DNA from: Bryum argenteum
Taxonomy: Eukaryota > Streptophyta > Bryopsida > Bryales > Bryaceae
Direction of reading: 5' to 3'
Length of the DNA stretch: 64,000 nucleotides
Assembly: GCA_037043015.1 (NCBI GenBank)
Contig: CM073321.1
Coordinates: forward strand, 29,315,010 to 29,379,009
The number at the start of each line of letters is the position of its first letter. The stretch's first letter is position 1. Both the position numbers and the translations under genes were made by a program. The notes under the pieces are model-generated. The model was not told the DNA's origin. It saw only the letters and a list, made by a program, of their open reading frames with translations, and ran no database searches. Shown one piece after another: positions 34,607 to 45,956 of this stretch.

Positions 34607-37111
34607 TCATTGACTCAAAAATTTGACCACCCTTGGGTCCTTGAAGATGGGACACAAGTGTGTCGGGTGGTCCATAAGCTTACACAGAGAACAAGGGAAG
34701 ATTCGTTTCGGGAATGTAGCCCGCGGGGGTCGACCCGTCGGCCCTGCTGACGATTGGGTAAGAGTTGGTGCGGCAACTGCCACTGTCGGTGCTGCTGCTG
34801 CTCGTCGTTTCGCAAAGTCGCTCTCCGGATTCCGCCAGCAGTCGCTCTCCCCATGGCCCAATTTTTTGCACAAGTTGCATACAACTCGTTTTGTCCGGTC
34901 GACCTGATCTGGTCGGGTGGCATCAGGGGTTGGGTTGGGTTCCTTCGGTAGTCCGCTCTCAGCAAGCTTGGCTGACTGCTTTGCCTGTGCCAGAGTGGAT
35001 CTGGGTAGTCCAACTGTCGCTACCTGCAAATACTTCAACAAGCCAGCTCGAAAGTTGCTTAGTAGAAAATTGTCGGCTGGAGGGACCTTGAACTGACCAG
35101 CCAGTTTCATCATACGCTCATAATAGTCATCTACCGACTCCTTAGTGTCCTGTTTGAGACTGCGGAAAATGAGGTAGGCTTGGTCATCATTGTCAATATC
35201 CTGATACCGGTATTTAAAGGCCTCCATTAGACCCTGCAGGTCTTGGTAGGGTAGGGTCGACCGTTGGTTGGTGAACCAATTATAATTATTTGCATCAACT
35301 AAAGAATTACCAAACAGGGCAATGCATATATCCGGATCGGTTTCTCCATTTAGCATCAAAGCGTTGACAAAACGGTTGACATGGGTCATGGCACACTTAC
35401 CTTCTTTATAGGTCGGCATGACCACTGGTTTCCTGGCAGTCGTGCGGGTTGGGTATGCTGCTGTCGGATAGACAGAGTGTGGTGGGACTGCTCCTGTCTC
35501 GTAAGCAGGGTATGGTGGTACCATACCTGTCGGATAGATGGGCGGTACAGATGTAGATACTGCCGGAGCGACTGGGTAGGTCGGTCCTACCGTTGTCGGA
35601 TAGACAGGCGGTACTTGACCAGGTGCTGTCGGAACGGCTAAGTAAGTCGGTCCTACCACTGCCGAGTAGACAGTGGTGCCGACCGGTCTTTGTTGGTCCG
35701 GTGCCACTAAATAGGGGCAGTATTCAAAAGTATGACCCGGGATGTGACAGTACGTACACACCGACGGATGGTGTAGGGTGGTTGGTCGGGTGACCGTTTG
35801 TATAGGTGCACTCGGTAGACTCACAGCCTGCATAGGTAGGGACTGTGGGTCTACCGGTCGACCATAAGTGCTGGCTGAGAATGGCCAGGAATAAGTCGAG
35901 GATGATACAGGTGTGGCGGTCGGCTGGGTAACTAAGACCCGTTGTGCCGGCTGTGCCTGATGACGGTGTTGGGTCAAAGCCTGTGGGGTCGACATTCTAT
36001 GGTCGAGTGGAAGGTTGACGGGCGGATCTAATGTTAATACGTCCGGTGGTTGCGTGCGAATGTTGGGTAGGGCGGGTCTGACTGCTAACGGGTCGACTCC
36101 TTGATTATATATAGTCTGGATCTGATGGACCGTATGGGGGTCGAACTCCTGTCTAGCAGTCGGGGAAGGACTTTCTTCTACGGGTGTACCCGGTCGGCTC
36201 ACCATTGGACCAGGAGAACTAGGGTCCTGGTAAGATGATGCCGTCTGGGGGTTCCGACTGGTAGGGGCGGGTGCTGCTGTCTGGCCCGGGTTAGACAACA
36301 GAGGCCAGGACGGAGGTCGAGTTCGGCCCGACTACTACGTAGTAAATCAATTTCGTCTTTGACGCTCTTGCATAATGATGGACGGGTCGATTGTACCGAC
36401 AAGTCTGGCGGTTGGCACTAGACGGTCGATCGGGAAGTGGTGGTTGGTCGTCCCTGCTCGCTCGGGCGTTGATGGGTTCGAAATCGTATGTCTCGCCACA
36501 CTAGGTCGGGTGTAGTGATCCGCTGTTGACGATGTTAGTGGCAAATTGGCCCGGTCGGGTCGGGTCGGTATACCCGCCACGATTCATTGGAAAAGACGTT
36601 TCGTGAAAGATCGCATTTTCCGGGACGTCCGTCATACCTTGGGTGTATTCGACCAGGTGGTGCGGGGACGCTTCATCCGACGTGGATGCGAGAGACTTGT
36701 CTTCGACGCTATATGTCGGGAGGGGTCGGCCCTTGGGGTCGATCGTCGGGTGTCTAGAGATGGATTTATCCGGGATCGCAACTGCGCCATTCCCGATACG
36801 ATTTGGAATTTTCCACCGGGTCGGGTGGTAAGTCGACCGCTCGGAGAGCCGGCAAAGACGCGCGTCGTGGACCCGTCATAATGGTGACGTGTCACTTTCG
36901 GATCGAGATCCGATTTTTTCGGATCTCGATCCGCATCTAGATCTGAATCAAATGATCCGGATCTGGCGGTGAGTCCGAGGTCGCATCCGCTTGGTCTGGT
37001 GTTTTGTGTGAGCTCACTTAGTTGCTCTTTTGGCACCGTGAGCTTCTTCCACACACCGCTCTCTGATTTCTTAGCACTCTTAGACGACTCTACTTTTTGC
37101 CGGATAGACAC
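34607..37111 (-). pseudogene. gag: gag of the Ty3 element with three zinc knuckles
   Basis: The main frame 36298-34607 has 563 codons. A Pro-rich N-terminal half contains a first CCHC knuckle, CTYCHIPGHTFEYC. The capsid-like part follows (NWFTNQRSTLPYQDLQGLM, then ESVDDYYERMMKLAGQF). Two more knuckles end it: CNLCKKLGHGESDC and CSLCKLMDHPTHLC. A knuckle before the capsid segment is uncommon. Upstream frames at 37111-36632 (starting MSIRQKVESSKSAKK) and 36580-36347 probably belong to the same gag and are separated by frameshifts. Stop at 34607, a gap of about 0.4 kb to the protease frame. Capsid assembly and RNA binding are the known roles of such domains. Confidence 0.8.
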
Positions 37112-37455
37112 GTAGCGACTATGATCTCCGAGGCGCGTTTTAGCTATGTTGCCGTACTCTCCCGATTAGGTCGATGTCTTTGTTGAGTGTAGGAGACGAT
37201 TTTTACTCAAACCTTGATACCAACAACTTCTGTGTCAACCGACCGGTAGGTTGCATACTCCTAAACCTCTATAGCGAGACACTTTCGAGCGGTTTGTGCG
37301 GGGTCGACATCCTGGTCGGCATGCTCTCTGATTTCTACTTGTTTACGAGATCTAAAATCTTTGGACCGCACAATCGCACGGTAGCCCAATGTTGAGGGAG
37401 ATCTACTGCTCTACTTCGATCTACGCGATCCGGAAACGATGGAATCGAACTCAAG

Positions 37456-37467
37456 CATAGGTCGCCA
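37456..37467 (-). promoter_or_regulatory. Primer-binding site of the Ty3 element
   Basis: On the minus strand the 5' LTR ends at 37470 and is followed by TT and TGGCGACCTATG. TGG at this place is expected from pairing with the CCA end of a tRNA. The tRNA is not initiator Met; I cannot name it with confidence. Confidence 0.6.
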
Positions 37468-37469
37468 AA

Positions 37470-38062
37470 TGTTAAGGGGTTTTTCCAAAACCATACCCTA
37501 ACGAGTCTAAGTTAATTTCCTACTAGTCACAATAACGTCGGGTTATCAAACGCAACTAGCAAGAAGGGAAGGGAGTTTACTCTACCGACTAGTGAGTATC
37601 TAGAGGGACCAGGCGACTTTAGGTCGGGTCTCAAAAACACTAGAGAGAGAGAAAACACACGATTCTCACAAATGCAGATCGTAGATCCCGCAAACAAAAG
37701 TCGGCTAGTCTATTCAAACACACACAACGGAAGAACAGAATAGAAGACTATGCAGAACTCCGAGGTTACTGGCAAAGAGGGATAGATTAACTAGCAACAA
37801 CCCTCACGGAGAAGAGGGTGGTACATATAGTCGGCTGGGTCTGACTGACTGTCAGATCCAGCTAAGAACAACAGGTCAGCCGACCAGTCTGCCAGGTCGG
37901 CCAGAAAGGTCGGGTGTCCAAAATGAGTATAAGACTCTAAAAACAACAACTAGAGATCCGACCTGCTAACCCTACCGGGTATCGCCTGCCGGGTCTATAC
38001 CTGCCGGGTAGAGACTAGACTAAAAATAGCCTAGCGAATATACTACGAATATTCCGTTAACA
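37470..38062 (-). repeat. 5' LTR of the 12.5-kb Ty3 element
   Basis: 593 bp, TGTTAAGGGG to CCGTTAACA, matching 25606-26196 with many substitutions. Confidence 0.9.
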
Positions 38063-41000
38063 CATTCGTTGTAACGAAAACACAATTGCAAACATGGTAG
38101 GAAAGAATTTTGTATTTGTCGATTCTACAAGCTTTTATCAAAGCTGTGGCAATGTTTCAACACTCCTCAACATAAAAGAATGTAAAATATGTAAAACTTA
38201 TTGCAATCTTTTCGCACTAAATTGAAACTCAACACAAGTCGAGTGTCGTCTCTCACTTCCTCAAAGAAACGTAAGTAAGTATCAAAGTGCACGCTGGGAG
38301 ATAAAATTATCCATATTGATAAAACCTTAAATAAATTATTTATGATCGAATAGTTTCATTCGTTTCGATTTCAATAATCAATCAATCGATTTATGTATTC
38401 GTAATCGATAGTACAATGGATACCGTGATGGATGTTGCTTGCTCACATTTAAAACTCAAGAAACTCGATACTATTGCTACACAATTCGAAAGTGGTTAGC
38501 AGTCATACGACATCAAGCGAATACATCGTTGTAGACACTAATGCGTTTAAAACGTTGAACACATTACGTTCATAAAGCATTGCTAAGGATGAAACACATT
38601 TAATGATGCTAAGTGATTTTTAGTTTGCAAAAAGCTTTCTAAAGCAAGTAGTTATGGCAATAGAGTGTTGAGTTACTAGGTAGATTGACAATAATTAGTT
38701 ATCAGCCAGCGAAGATAATTGCATCACTTATCGATCCAGTACGTAAGGCTGAATTCGTCGTTCATGCCCGTGTGAAAGTCTTCTTAAAGTATAAGCTCTT
38801 TTGCAACATGAGAAGCATTTCGAGTTTTGAATCAGAAATTTTGAATCACATCATTTTCACGTCGTAAGTGTGCATCGCCTCTATGAAGCTTTACACTGCA
38901 GCTGAGTGATCGAACTCAATTTCTCGGCTCGCACTCATACCAATCGGATTCTTCCAGCTCGATTGTTCATCATAAACAAGAATGCAACAACTTGTATTAA
39001 TACCGCTCACTGGATAGCAGATGAGGTAGTTAGCGCGAAAGAGGATGTCAGTCCGTAGTTGAGTGAATTGTCCGGAAGGACGTCAGAAACGACCGCTAGT
39101 TACATCTTCTCTAAGACCAACAAAGAGAAGTGTTGTAATTCAATACATTGATATTATTCATTCTGAAAGGTGTTGTAAATCAATATAATGATCTTATTCA
39201 TTGATTGAAAAATATTACATATTTGATTAAATATGTAGAATGCGCGTTCTATAATTAAGAACAATAGTATGAAATTGATTACTAAAATCTAGATTCTCTG
39301 AAGATATTCTTTCAATTTGTAAATTTTAAGAACAAGCTATAAATAAGCCGAAAGTTCATATTTGTTTAAATGTGGATTTCATTTGAATCGAACTAGATCT
39401 TCCACACAATACATTTGGCTCAACTGAAGCTCAATTTTTATTGATTTCATAATATGAATTCTCATTATAACGAAGTACGTGTTTTGATCTAACGTTTAAG
39501 TTTAAGAACGTTCAGTACTAAAAACTTTTATTTCTTTAATTACTTTTCATAAATCTTAATATTATGATTACACAAGATCAAATTATGTTAAGCATAAGGA
39601 TGTAATAATTTTAATTTCTGACACTGAGATTTTATTCAATATTTTAATGATTATTTAGTTATCCAATGTTCGGAAATGAAAGTTATAATCCAATATAACG
39701 TCGTAAAACAAGTAATATTGTAGATGAAAGAGTGATTGCATTGCAAAATGGGGTTTGCATATGTCGCGTTTATACACTAGTTAATATTTGAAATACCGCG
39801 AGTGTAAGTTGAACGGAATTAAACTAATTTTATGTGGAGGTCGTTTAGCGCGGATTTCATTCAAACAACAGTTTCGAGTTATAATATAACTTAGAAGAAA
39901 CGGGTGTATGTTTGATTTTGTTACAAATTTTAATGATGATGTATTCGTATAGATATTAAAGTTGTCGTAAAAAAGTTACCGTTACTGCTACGGTAAAACC
40001 GACGCAGGTAGATAAGTATATATTAACATAATACTATTTCGTAAAATAAGTTGATCGTATAATACGAATGACATGTATATCTAACTTATTATAAAATAAC
40101 TATTTATGTTGAAAATCGTGTATACGTATTTTTTTTATTATTTATTTATGGAAATTTGATTTATCATTTATATTTGAATATTATAAAATTCTATAAAATT
40201 TAAGAATAACTTTACTCTATTAGAATATATTATAATTTAGTCCTAAATTTATGTAAATTAAAATACTCACGTTATTTAATTTTTTATTTACATTTTTTTT
40301 TCGTTTGATTTTAATGATTTTATAGAGAAACCTAGATTTGATGATTTGTAATCGGTTTTTGTATTTATAATACACATTGAATTATAAGTATTATCTTTGT
40401 GAGTAAATAAGTTATTGATAAATATAACATGCAAAATGTTACATCTATAAAAAATTTATATCAAATGATACGTAATAAGCTAAAGACTATATTAAACTTA
40501 ATAATATTAGATGAATTTATTATCTGAAAAATATTAATTTTTTCTAAAAAGTTATATGAATGATTTAGTTTACAAAAAGTTATAAAAATTAGTAGTTATA
40601 CTTTATTTTAAGCCTTAATAATCGTTATATCCTAATAACTATAGATATAATATTTGTTACATCATTTTTGGTATGAAATTAATATTAAATTATTTGCTTT
40701 TCGATTATAGATAATAGTCAGTCTGATCAAATTTAGAGTAAAGTATAGTTAAGTTAGTATTTAGTAAATAAGTATGCACTTCTATTAACATAATTCGTAC
40801 TTAATTCGGTGATGTAATATAAGAATAATTAGTATTCAAACATTTTATAAGTAGTATTCTAACTTATTTGTTTTTTTATTTTAAGTGTTAAAATGTTCTA
40901 ATCTAAGTACATGGAAAATAACGTAATGGTTCAGTAACCTACGTATATTAGTACTAATAATTTCTAATAGAGGTATTGTAGGATTAAAATTGTTGAAATT

Positions 41001-41532
41001 GCAATATTCAAATTTTATTATCTACGTACAATATGTTCTGTCTTGTTAATATATTTATTTACTAGATTTGCTTTGGTATACTAAAATAAATATTACGTAA
41101 TTGAAGTTTGATATGATAGCTATAATATATAAGAATTTCATTGAAAATAAGTTTATTACGATACGAATCTAGATATTGTAAGAGAAATATTCTAAGATTT
41201 GAATTGAGTTATTTGATGATTAATATTCGTAGTTTAGTAACACGTAAAGTATATATACTATTCTAGATATGGGATAATTTAGTTATTTAGAATGTTTTAT
41301 TGTATGATTCGGTATGAATTATTTATATTCATCTATTTTGAGATTGATCTAAAGTGAGTAATTTAGCACAACGTTAGAATTTTTGATAGAAAGAGTAATA
41401 AATTATTTATTAGCCTATGTATAATCAAAATTTTAATCAATGTATTTTGAAACAAATAGTTAATTGCATTACAAAATTATTTTCTAATTATGATATATAT
41501 CGTACTTAATTTAATTTCACTATTGTATTTAC
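38063..41532. other. AT-rich spacer without a gene
   Basis: Strongly AT-rich, increasingly so after 39100; no coding frame with any recognisable feature. It is the right half of the spacer between the two Y arrays, and ends abruptly at the GC-rich block at 41533. Confidence 0.6.
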
Positions 41533-42003
41533 TTGCGGCAGGGGGCACCTCGGGCAACTTCGGGCACCCCCGGGCACCTTTGGGCACCCCTGGGCACCCT
41601 TGGGCTTCCCGGGCAGCAGCCCCACGCTGCCACGTCGCCGGGGCAGGCCGGGCAGCGGGCGCCATGAAAGCGCTGGGCAGCCCGCCGCACGTTGGCGCGA
41701 GCTCCCCGCTCGAATTTGAACGGCTCCCGCCAGCCATTGTCCCAGCCGGCTCCCGTGCCAGCCAGCGCCAGCAAGCCGTCCGCCAGCCTTCACGCTCCGC
41801 TCACTCCAGCGCTCCGGCACTCCGCTCCTCGTCGTTGGTCCGCCTCGCTAGTAGCCAGCCCTCTCAGCGCCGCATCATGCCAGCGCTCCGCTCCTTGTCA
41901 TTGCGCGCAATCACCTGATCCTTTTCCTGCTCAAACCACGCTCAAATCACTTCGCACATTGCTTCCGTTTGCTCTTGCATTCGGTCTGTGTTCCACGGTG
42001 TTC
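41533..42003 (+). promoter_or_regulatory. GC-rich promoter/leader block of DUF7869 copy 3
   Basis: Sharp change from AT-rich DNA to GC-rich DNA. It begins with seven short GGGCAC-type units (GGGCACCTC, GGGCAACTTC, GGGCACCCC and similar), then GC-rich DNA with CGCTCCGCTC words, then a T/C-rich part ending at TTC/GTAAGTA, a near-perfect donor at 42004. The candidate acceptors, TATAG at 43528 and ATCAG at 43551, lie 40 and 17 bases before the ATG. It mirrors the block at 22560-23105. Confidence 0.5.
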
Positions 42004-42149
42004 GTAAGTAAGCAAGGGTTTCTTCGTGCTGTGTATCAGGTTTGCCATTTTCATTCGCCATTGCAATTCCATGCGCAATTGCATTTTATCTTGCTCTTTG
42101 CGACCTTCCGCGCTATTCTAATTTACCTTCCTAGAAATACTAGAATCAG

Positions 42150-43470
42150 AGTGTGCATTTAGGTCGATGGGTGTGCATTTAGGTCCCAAAATCAGGTATT
42201 TTCTATTTTACGAGCTAAACGCACAACTTTTAGGTCGCATCCTGCTAAACGCACAGCATTTAGGTCGCATCCTGCTAAACGCTCAGCATTTAGGTCGCAG
42301 CCTGCTAAACGCACAGCTGTTAGGTCACAGCCTGCTAAACGCACAACTTTTAGGTCGCAGCATGCTAAACGCACAGCTGTTAGGTCGCAGCCTGCTAAAC
42401 GCACTGGTTGTACGTCGCAGCCTGCTATACGCATAGATTTTAGGTCGCAGCCAGCTAAACGCACAGATTAGGTCGCAGCATTCTAAACGCACAACTGTTA
42501 GGTCGAAGCCTGCTAAACGAACACATTTTACGCAGATTATAGGTCGCAGCCTGCTAAACGCTCAGATTATAGGTCGCAGCTTACTATACGCATAGATTTT
42601 AGGTCGCAGCTTGCTATACGCATAGATTTTAGGTCGCGGCCTGCTAAACGCCCAGATTTTAGGTCCTAGCGTGCTTTTCGCACAGCTGTTAGGTCGCAGA
42701 CTGATAAACGCAGAGCTTTAGGTTGCTGCCTGCTAATCGCACAGATTTAAGGTCGGTACCCGCTGATCGCACGGTGTATACGTCGATGCCTGTTTAACAC
42801 CGTGTTAGGTCGCTACTCCTTAAACGCAGTGGTTAGGACTCTCCCATCTTTTCGTTGTGTTAGCTCGCTGTTTGGTAAATACAAATTGTGTAGGTCAATG
42901 TCAGCTAAACACATTGTGTTCAGGTCACTGTCTGCTAAACTCACATTGTATAGGTCGATGTCTTCTAAACCCAGTGTGTTTTGGTCGCTTTCTGCTTAGC
43001 GCACATTGTTTAGGTCGCTGTGTGCTAAACGCACATTGTTTAGGTCAATGTCTGCTAAATGCAACGTGTTTAGGTCGCTCCCTGCTTAACGCACAGGTAT
43101 TAGGTCGGTGCCTGGTAAATACACGGTGTGTATGTCAATGCCTGTTTAACTGAGTGTTGCTAAGTGGTAAGCACACGGTGTGTAGGTCGGTTCCTGTTTA
43201 GCTTTGAGTGTTTAGGTCGCTGCCTGCTAAACGCACTATTCATGTCACCACCAATCGATCGCAGTGTTTACGTCGCTCTCTTATAACGATCAGTGTTCAG
43301 GTCACTGCCTGCTATTCAAATAGTGACTAGGTCCCTGCCTGCTAAGCGCACTGTGTTGGTCTCTGCGTGTTTAAAGCAGTGTTTAGGTTGCTGCCTCTTA
43401 AACGCACAGTTGTAAATACTCTCTGATCTGAACGCAGCGTTAGGTCTCTTTTTGCTAAACGCACGGGTTC
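42150..43470. repeat. Y tandem array, right copy (about 30-bp palindromic unit)
   Basis: Roughly 40 degenerate tandem units, each with TTTAGGTCG, a variable GCAGC centre, CTGCTAAA and a CGCACAG linker. The first third is regular; units after 42780 drift to forms such as TAGGTCAATGTCAGCTAAACAC. The array fills the predicted leader intron of the DUF7869 gene. It is in inverted orientation to the array at 21062-22345, so the pair forms a long imperfect inverted repeat with about 20 kb between the halves. Confidence 0.9.
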
Positions 43471-43567
43471 CATGTTCGCGCGTTCACTTCCACTAATGGT
43501 TATTTGTATCTTTTGTAATGTTTTATAGCTTATTCACGGAGCTATAATCAGGGTGTGACCACTCTAC

Positions 43568-45908
43568 ATGGCGAGTAGTGCGTCCGATGACGACTGGGAC
43601 AATCGAGGTCTTTCTTCTGAGGTATTAGAATCTTCACGGCTTTGTTTCCATCAACGTGTAAGGTGGTTCATTGTTTAACATAATTGTTTTTTGGTTATTA
43701 GGATTTGGAAGATGTTGAGCTCGTTCTGCCGGATCGTTTGAAGGATTGTCCTGGACTCCCCAGATGCAAATGGATAACCAAATTTGTGACACAATTGAGT
43801 CCTGGAGGGGCCATTGTTGCAGAGGGTATTTGTCAAAGTGTGGGGTCTGATTGTGTACTGGGCTCCGATGACGAGCCTTTGCGAGATGATCAAGTCGTTG
43901 TTCAGATCGTTAAGTGCTTGGATTTAGAGTTTCTGCCTTCTGATACAATATTTCAGTCATTAAAATGGGATCTCAGCCTCGCCATTCATGACGGTTGGTC
44001 TTTATTTGATCATTTGCATCGGGAGCAGTACAATATTGCGGTTTATGCTCGAGATCAGCCGAAGAGGAAAGGAGTTCGTCCATATACCTTGGGAGAAAGA
44101 CATCCAAAGATCCAGAGAACTAGGAGGGAAGAGCAACGATGTGCAACGTGTGATAAACTTGAGACCATGATCAAATCCATGGTGCCAGAGTCAAGTGAAG
44201 AAAACATGTGGATCAAAAAGCTTAAACTGCACTTGGACCATCAACGAACACATCGTGAGTATTATTATACAAACCGCTCTTTATCTATTCAAAGGCCCAA
44301 AGATGTTCTTTGCATTATCCACGACAAAATGGATCATGCGAAAACGGCTTGTCCTTTGTTCTCTCACAAAACAAAAACAAATGATGCGCTTATGAAGCTT
44401 CCTATTGCTGTGACGGGAATGATTGCTCACGGGCATTGCGATGTTCGTTATGCTCACTATGGACTTGACATTTATCCGAGTGATTGCAATCACACTGTGG
44501 GATCTATTTTGAAGCTTCTCCGAGATTTAGAAGGAGTTCCGATATCACATTCCAAGTCATTGTTTGCTGGATCTGGAACGCATCCTTTGTTTGAGGCATT
44601 GCTTATCGGAAAGGATGCATGTTTGAACTCTCTTTTGCCTGAGAGTGAGGCATCAGGTGCTATGGAGTCGCTTCCTCCTGTTTTACATGTGCAGCTTGAC
44701 AACGCCGCCTCCAATAACAAGAATCGATTCATGTTTTGCTTTTGGTCCCTTCTGGTACATATGGGTGTTTTCCGTGAAATTTACGTCAATTTTCTCTTAG
44801 TTGGGCATACTCATGAAGATATTGACGCTCTGTTTGGACGTTGGAGTATGATTTTGAAGGAGAACGACTATTTGACGATTCCTCTTCTGATGAAATCGTT
44901 CATGGATGCTGAGGCACTCCCAGTTATTCCGCATTTGATTGAGGAGATTCCCGATTTTAAAGGATATATCAAGGATTTCATTGCTTCTAAAGATGAAGTT
45001 CTTGTTGGTCATTCTGAAGGGCAACAATTCAAATTTTTCAAACATGACAACGGGTGGCCCATGATGAAGTACAAGATGTTATGTTCTGACAGTAAGTGGC
45101 TTCCGACAATGAGTGGCTTCCATCGACTAGTGAAGGAATCAAACTGTGGAAAGAGAATTCTATTACTGGTATGCCTCTATTGTCTACGGGAGAAATGAAG
45201 CCTCTAGCGTCAGTTCCTATGAAGAATCTCGATGAAATTGTGAAAGGTATATCAGGTTTCATTAAGTTGTGGGAAACTTCATGTGCCGAAGACTTGTCAG
45301 GAGAGTTTCGTCGACGACATGATTCCGTTTTACGATATTGGCGTACTGTAAATGATTTATTGTTGGCGCCCATGGAGGTTTTTTCTACTTTGAAGAATGG
45401 ATGTTGGCCTTTGTCTCGAGTACCATTGATTCGAGAATATCTGCACACTAGCGAATTACGCGAGGAATATGGGCAAGACCCCCATTTTATTGGTCGCTTG
45501 TGTGATAAACCAAGAGAGTCATTTCGCGTTGGTCGAGATGTATTTGTCGGCTACTTTTTGGCTTTACGTCCTGCAGATGGTGATGGTCGACCCTTTTGGA
45601 TTGCGAGGGCTTTGACTGATTTCGATGTAGATCGCAACAATCCGGGATGTATTCAAATTCAATTTTTTAAGCCTTTTAGCAAGCGTGCTATTGTTCAAGA
45701 TACCTATGTTGGCTGGGACACACAGAAGAACTTTAAATGGATCTTTGATGACAGCCATGACCCGGTCTGGCTTTATGCAGGTGCTATTTTTACAGCATGG
45801 AAATCGAGTGCAAAGGCTGGTGCTCAACGTCCAACAATCTCAATATCTGAGCAACAGGTTACTATCATCAAACAAAGTATTCTGCGTTTTGAGGGCGAGG
45901 AGGAATAA
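43568..45908 (+). CDS. DUF7869-type putative transposase, copy 3, one frameshift
   Basis: Exon 1 is 43568-43621 (MASSASDDDWDNRGLSSE), then an 80-bp GT-AG intron, then an exon from 43702 in the same phase. Motifs: CATC at residues 165-168, HDKMDHAK with Asp226/Asp229, LDNAASNNKN with Asp351, and GHTHEDIDALFGRW with Glu390, Asp391 and Asp393. I read these as the acidic triad of an RNase H-fold nuclease (inference). The Cys-rich N-terminal domain seen in copies 1 and 2 is missing between about residues 140 and 155. A 17-bp tandem duplication at 45088-45121 shifts the frame; the downstream frame runs to TAA at 45908 and aligns with copy 1. It starts just behind the Y array and is followed by a Y palindrome 27 bp after the stop. 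Likely the transposase of the Y element. Confidence 0.75.
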
Positions 45909-45935
45909 GATTTTTGATCACTGAAGACATTGGTA

Positions 45936-45956
45936 TTTAGGTCACGTCGACCTAAA
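45936..45956. repeat. Y-type palindrome just after the DUF7869 stop codon
   Basis: Arms TTTAGGTC and TCGACCTAAA. Two further half-sites lie at about 46361 (TTTAGGTTGACC) and 46390 (TTTAGGTCGA). Confidence 0.85.

Larger units (their letters stand above)
25606..38062 (-). mobile_element. 12.5-kb Ty3 LTR retrotransposon, non-chromodomain, with extra 3' genes
   Basis: LTRs 25606-26196 (3') and 37470-38062 (5') begin TGTTAA and end TTAACA. Between them, on the minus strand, are gag, protease, reverse transcriptase, RNase H, integrase and two further long frames. The integrase C-terminus has no chromodomain. A polypurine tract (AAAGGGGGGGCAC on the minus strand) abuts the 3' LTR at 26197-26209. 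A primer site starting TGGCGACC lies two bases inside the 5' LTR. The LTRs differ at many positions, including a reshuffled 60-bp part, so the insertion is not young. Flanking 5-mers CCAAA and CATTC do not match, so no target duplication is seen. It lies in the spacer between the two Y arrays. Confidence 0.9.

Noticed and set aside
21062-43470. Y arrays as CRISPR arrays
   Set aside because: The units are degenerate, the spacing is filled by linker of the same repeat, there are no unique spacers or cas genes, and the DNA is eukaryotic.
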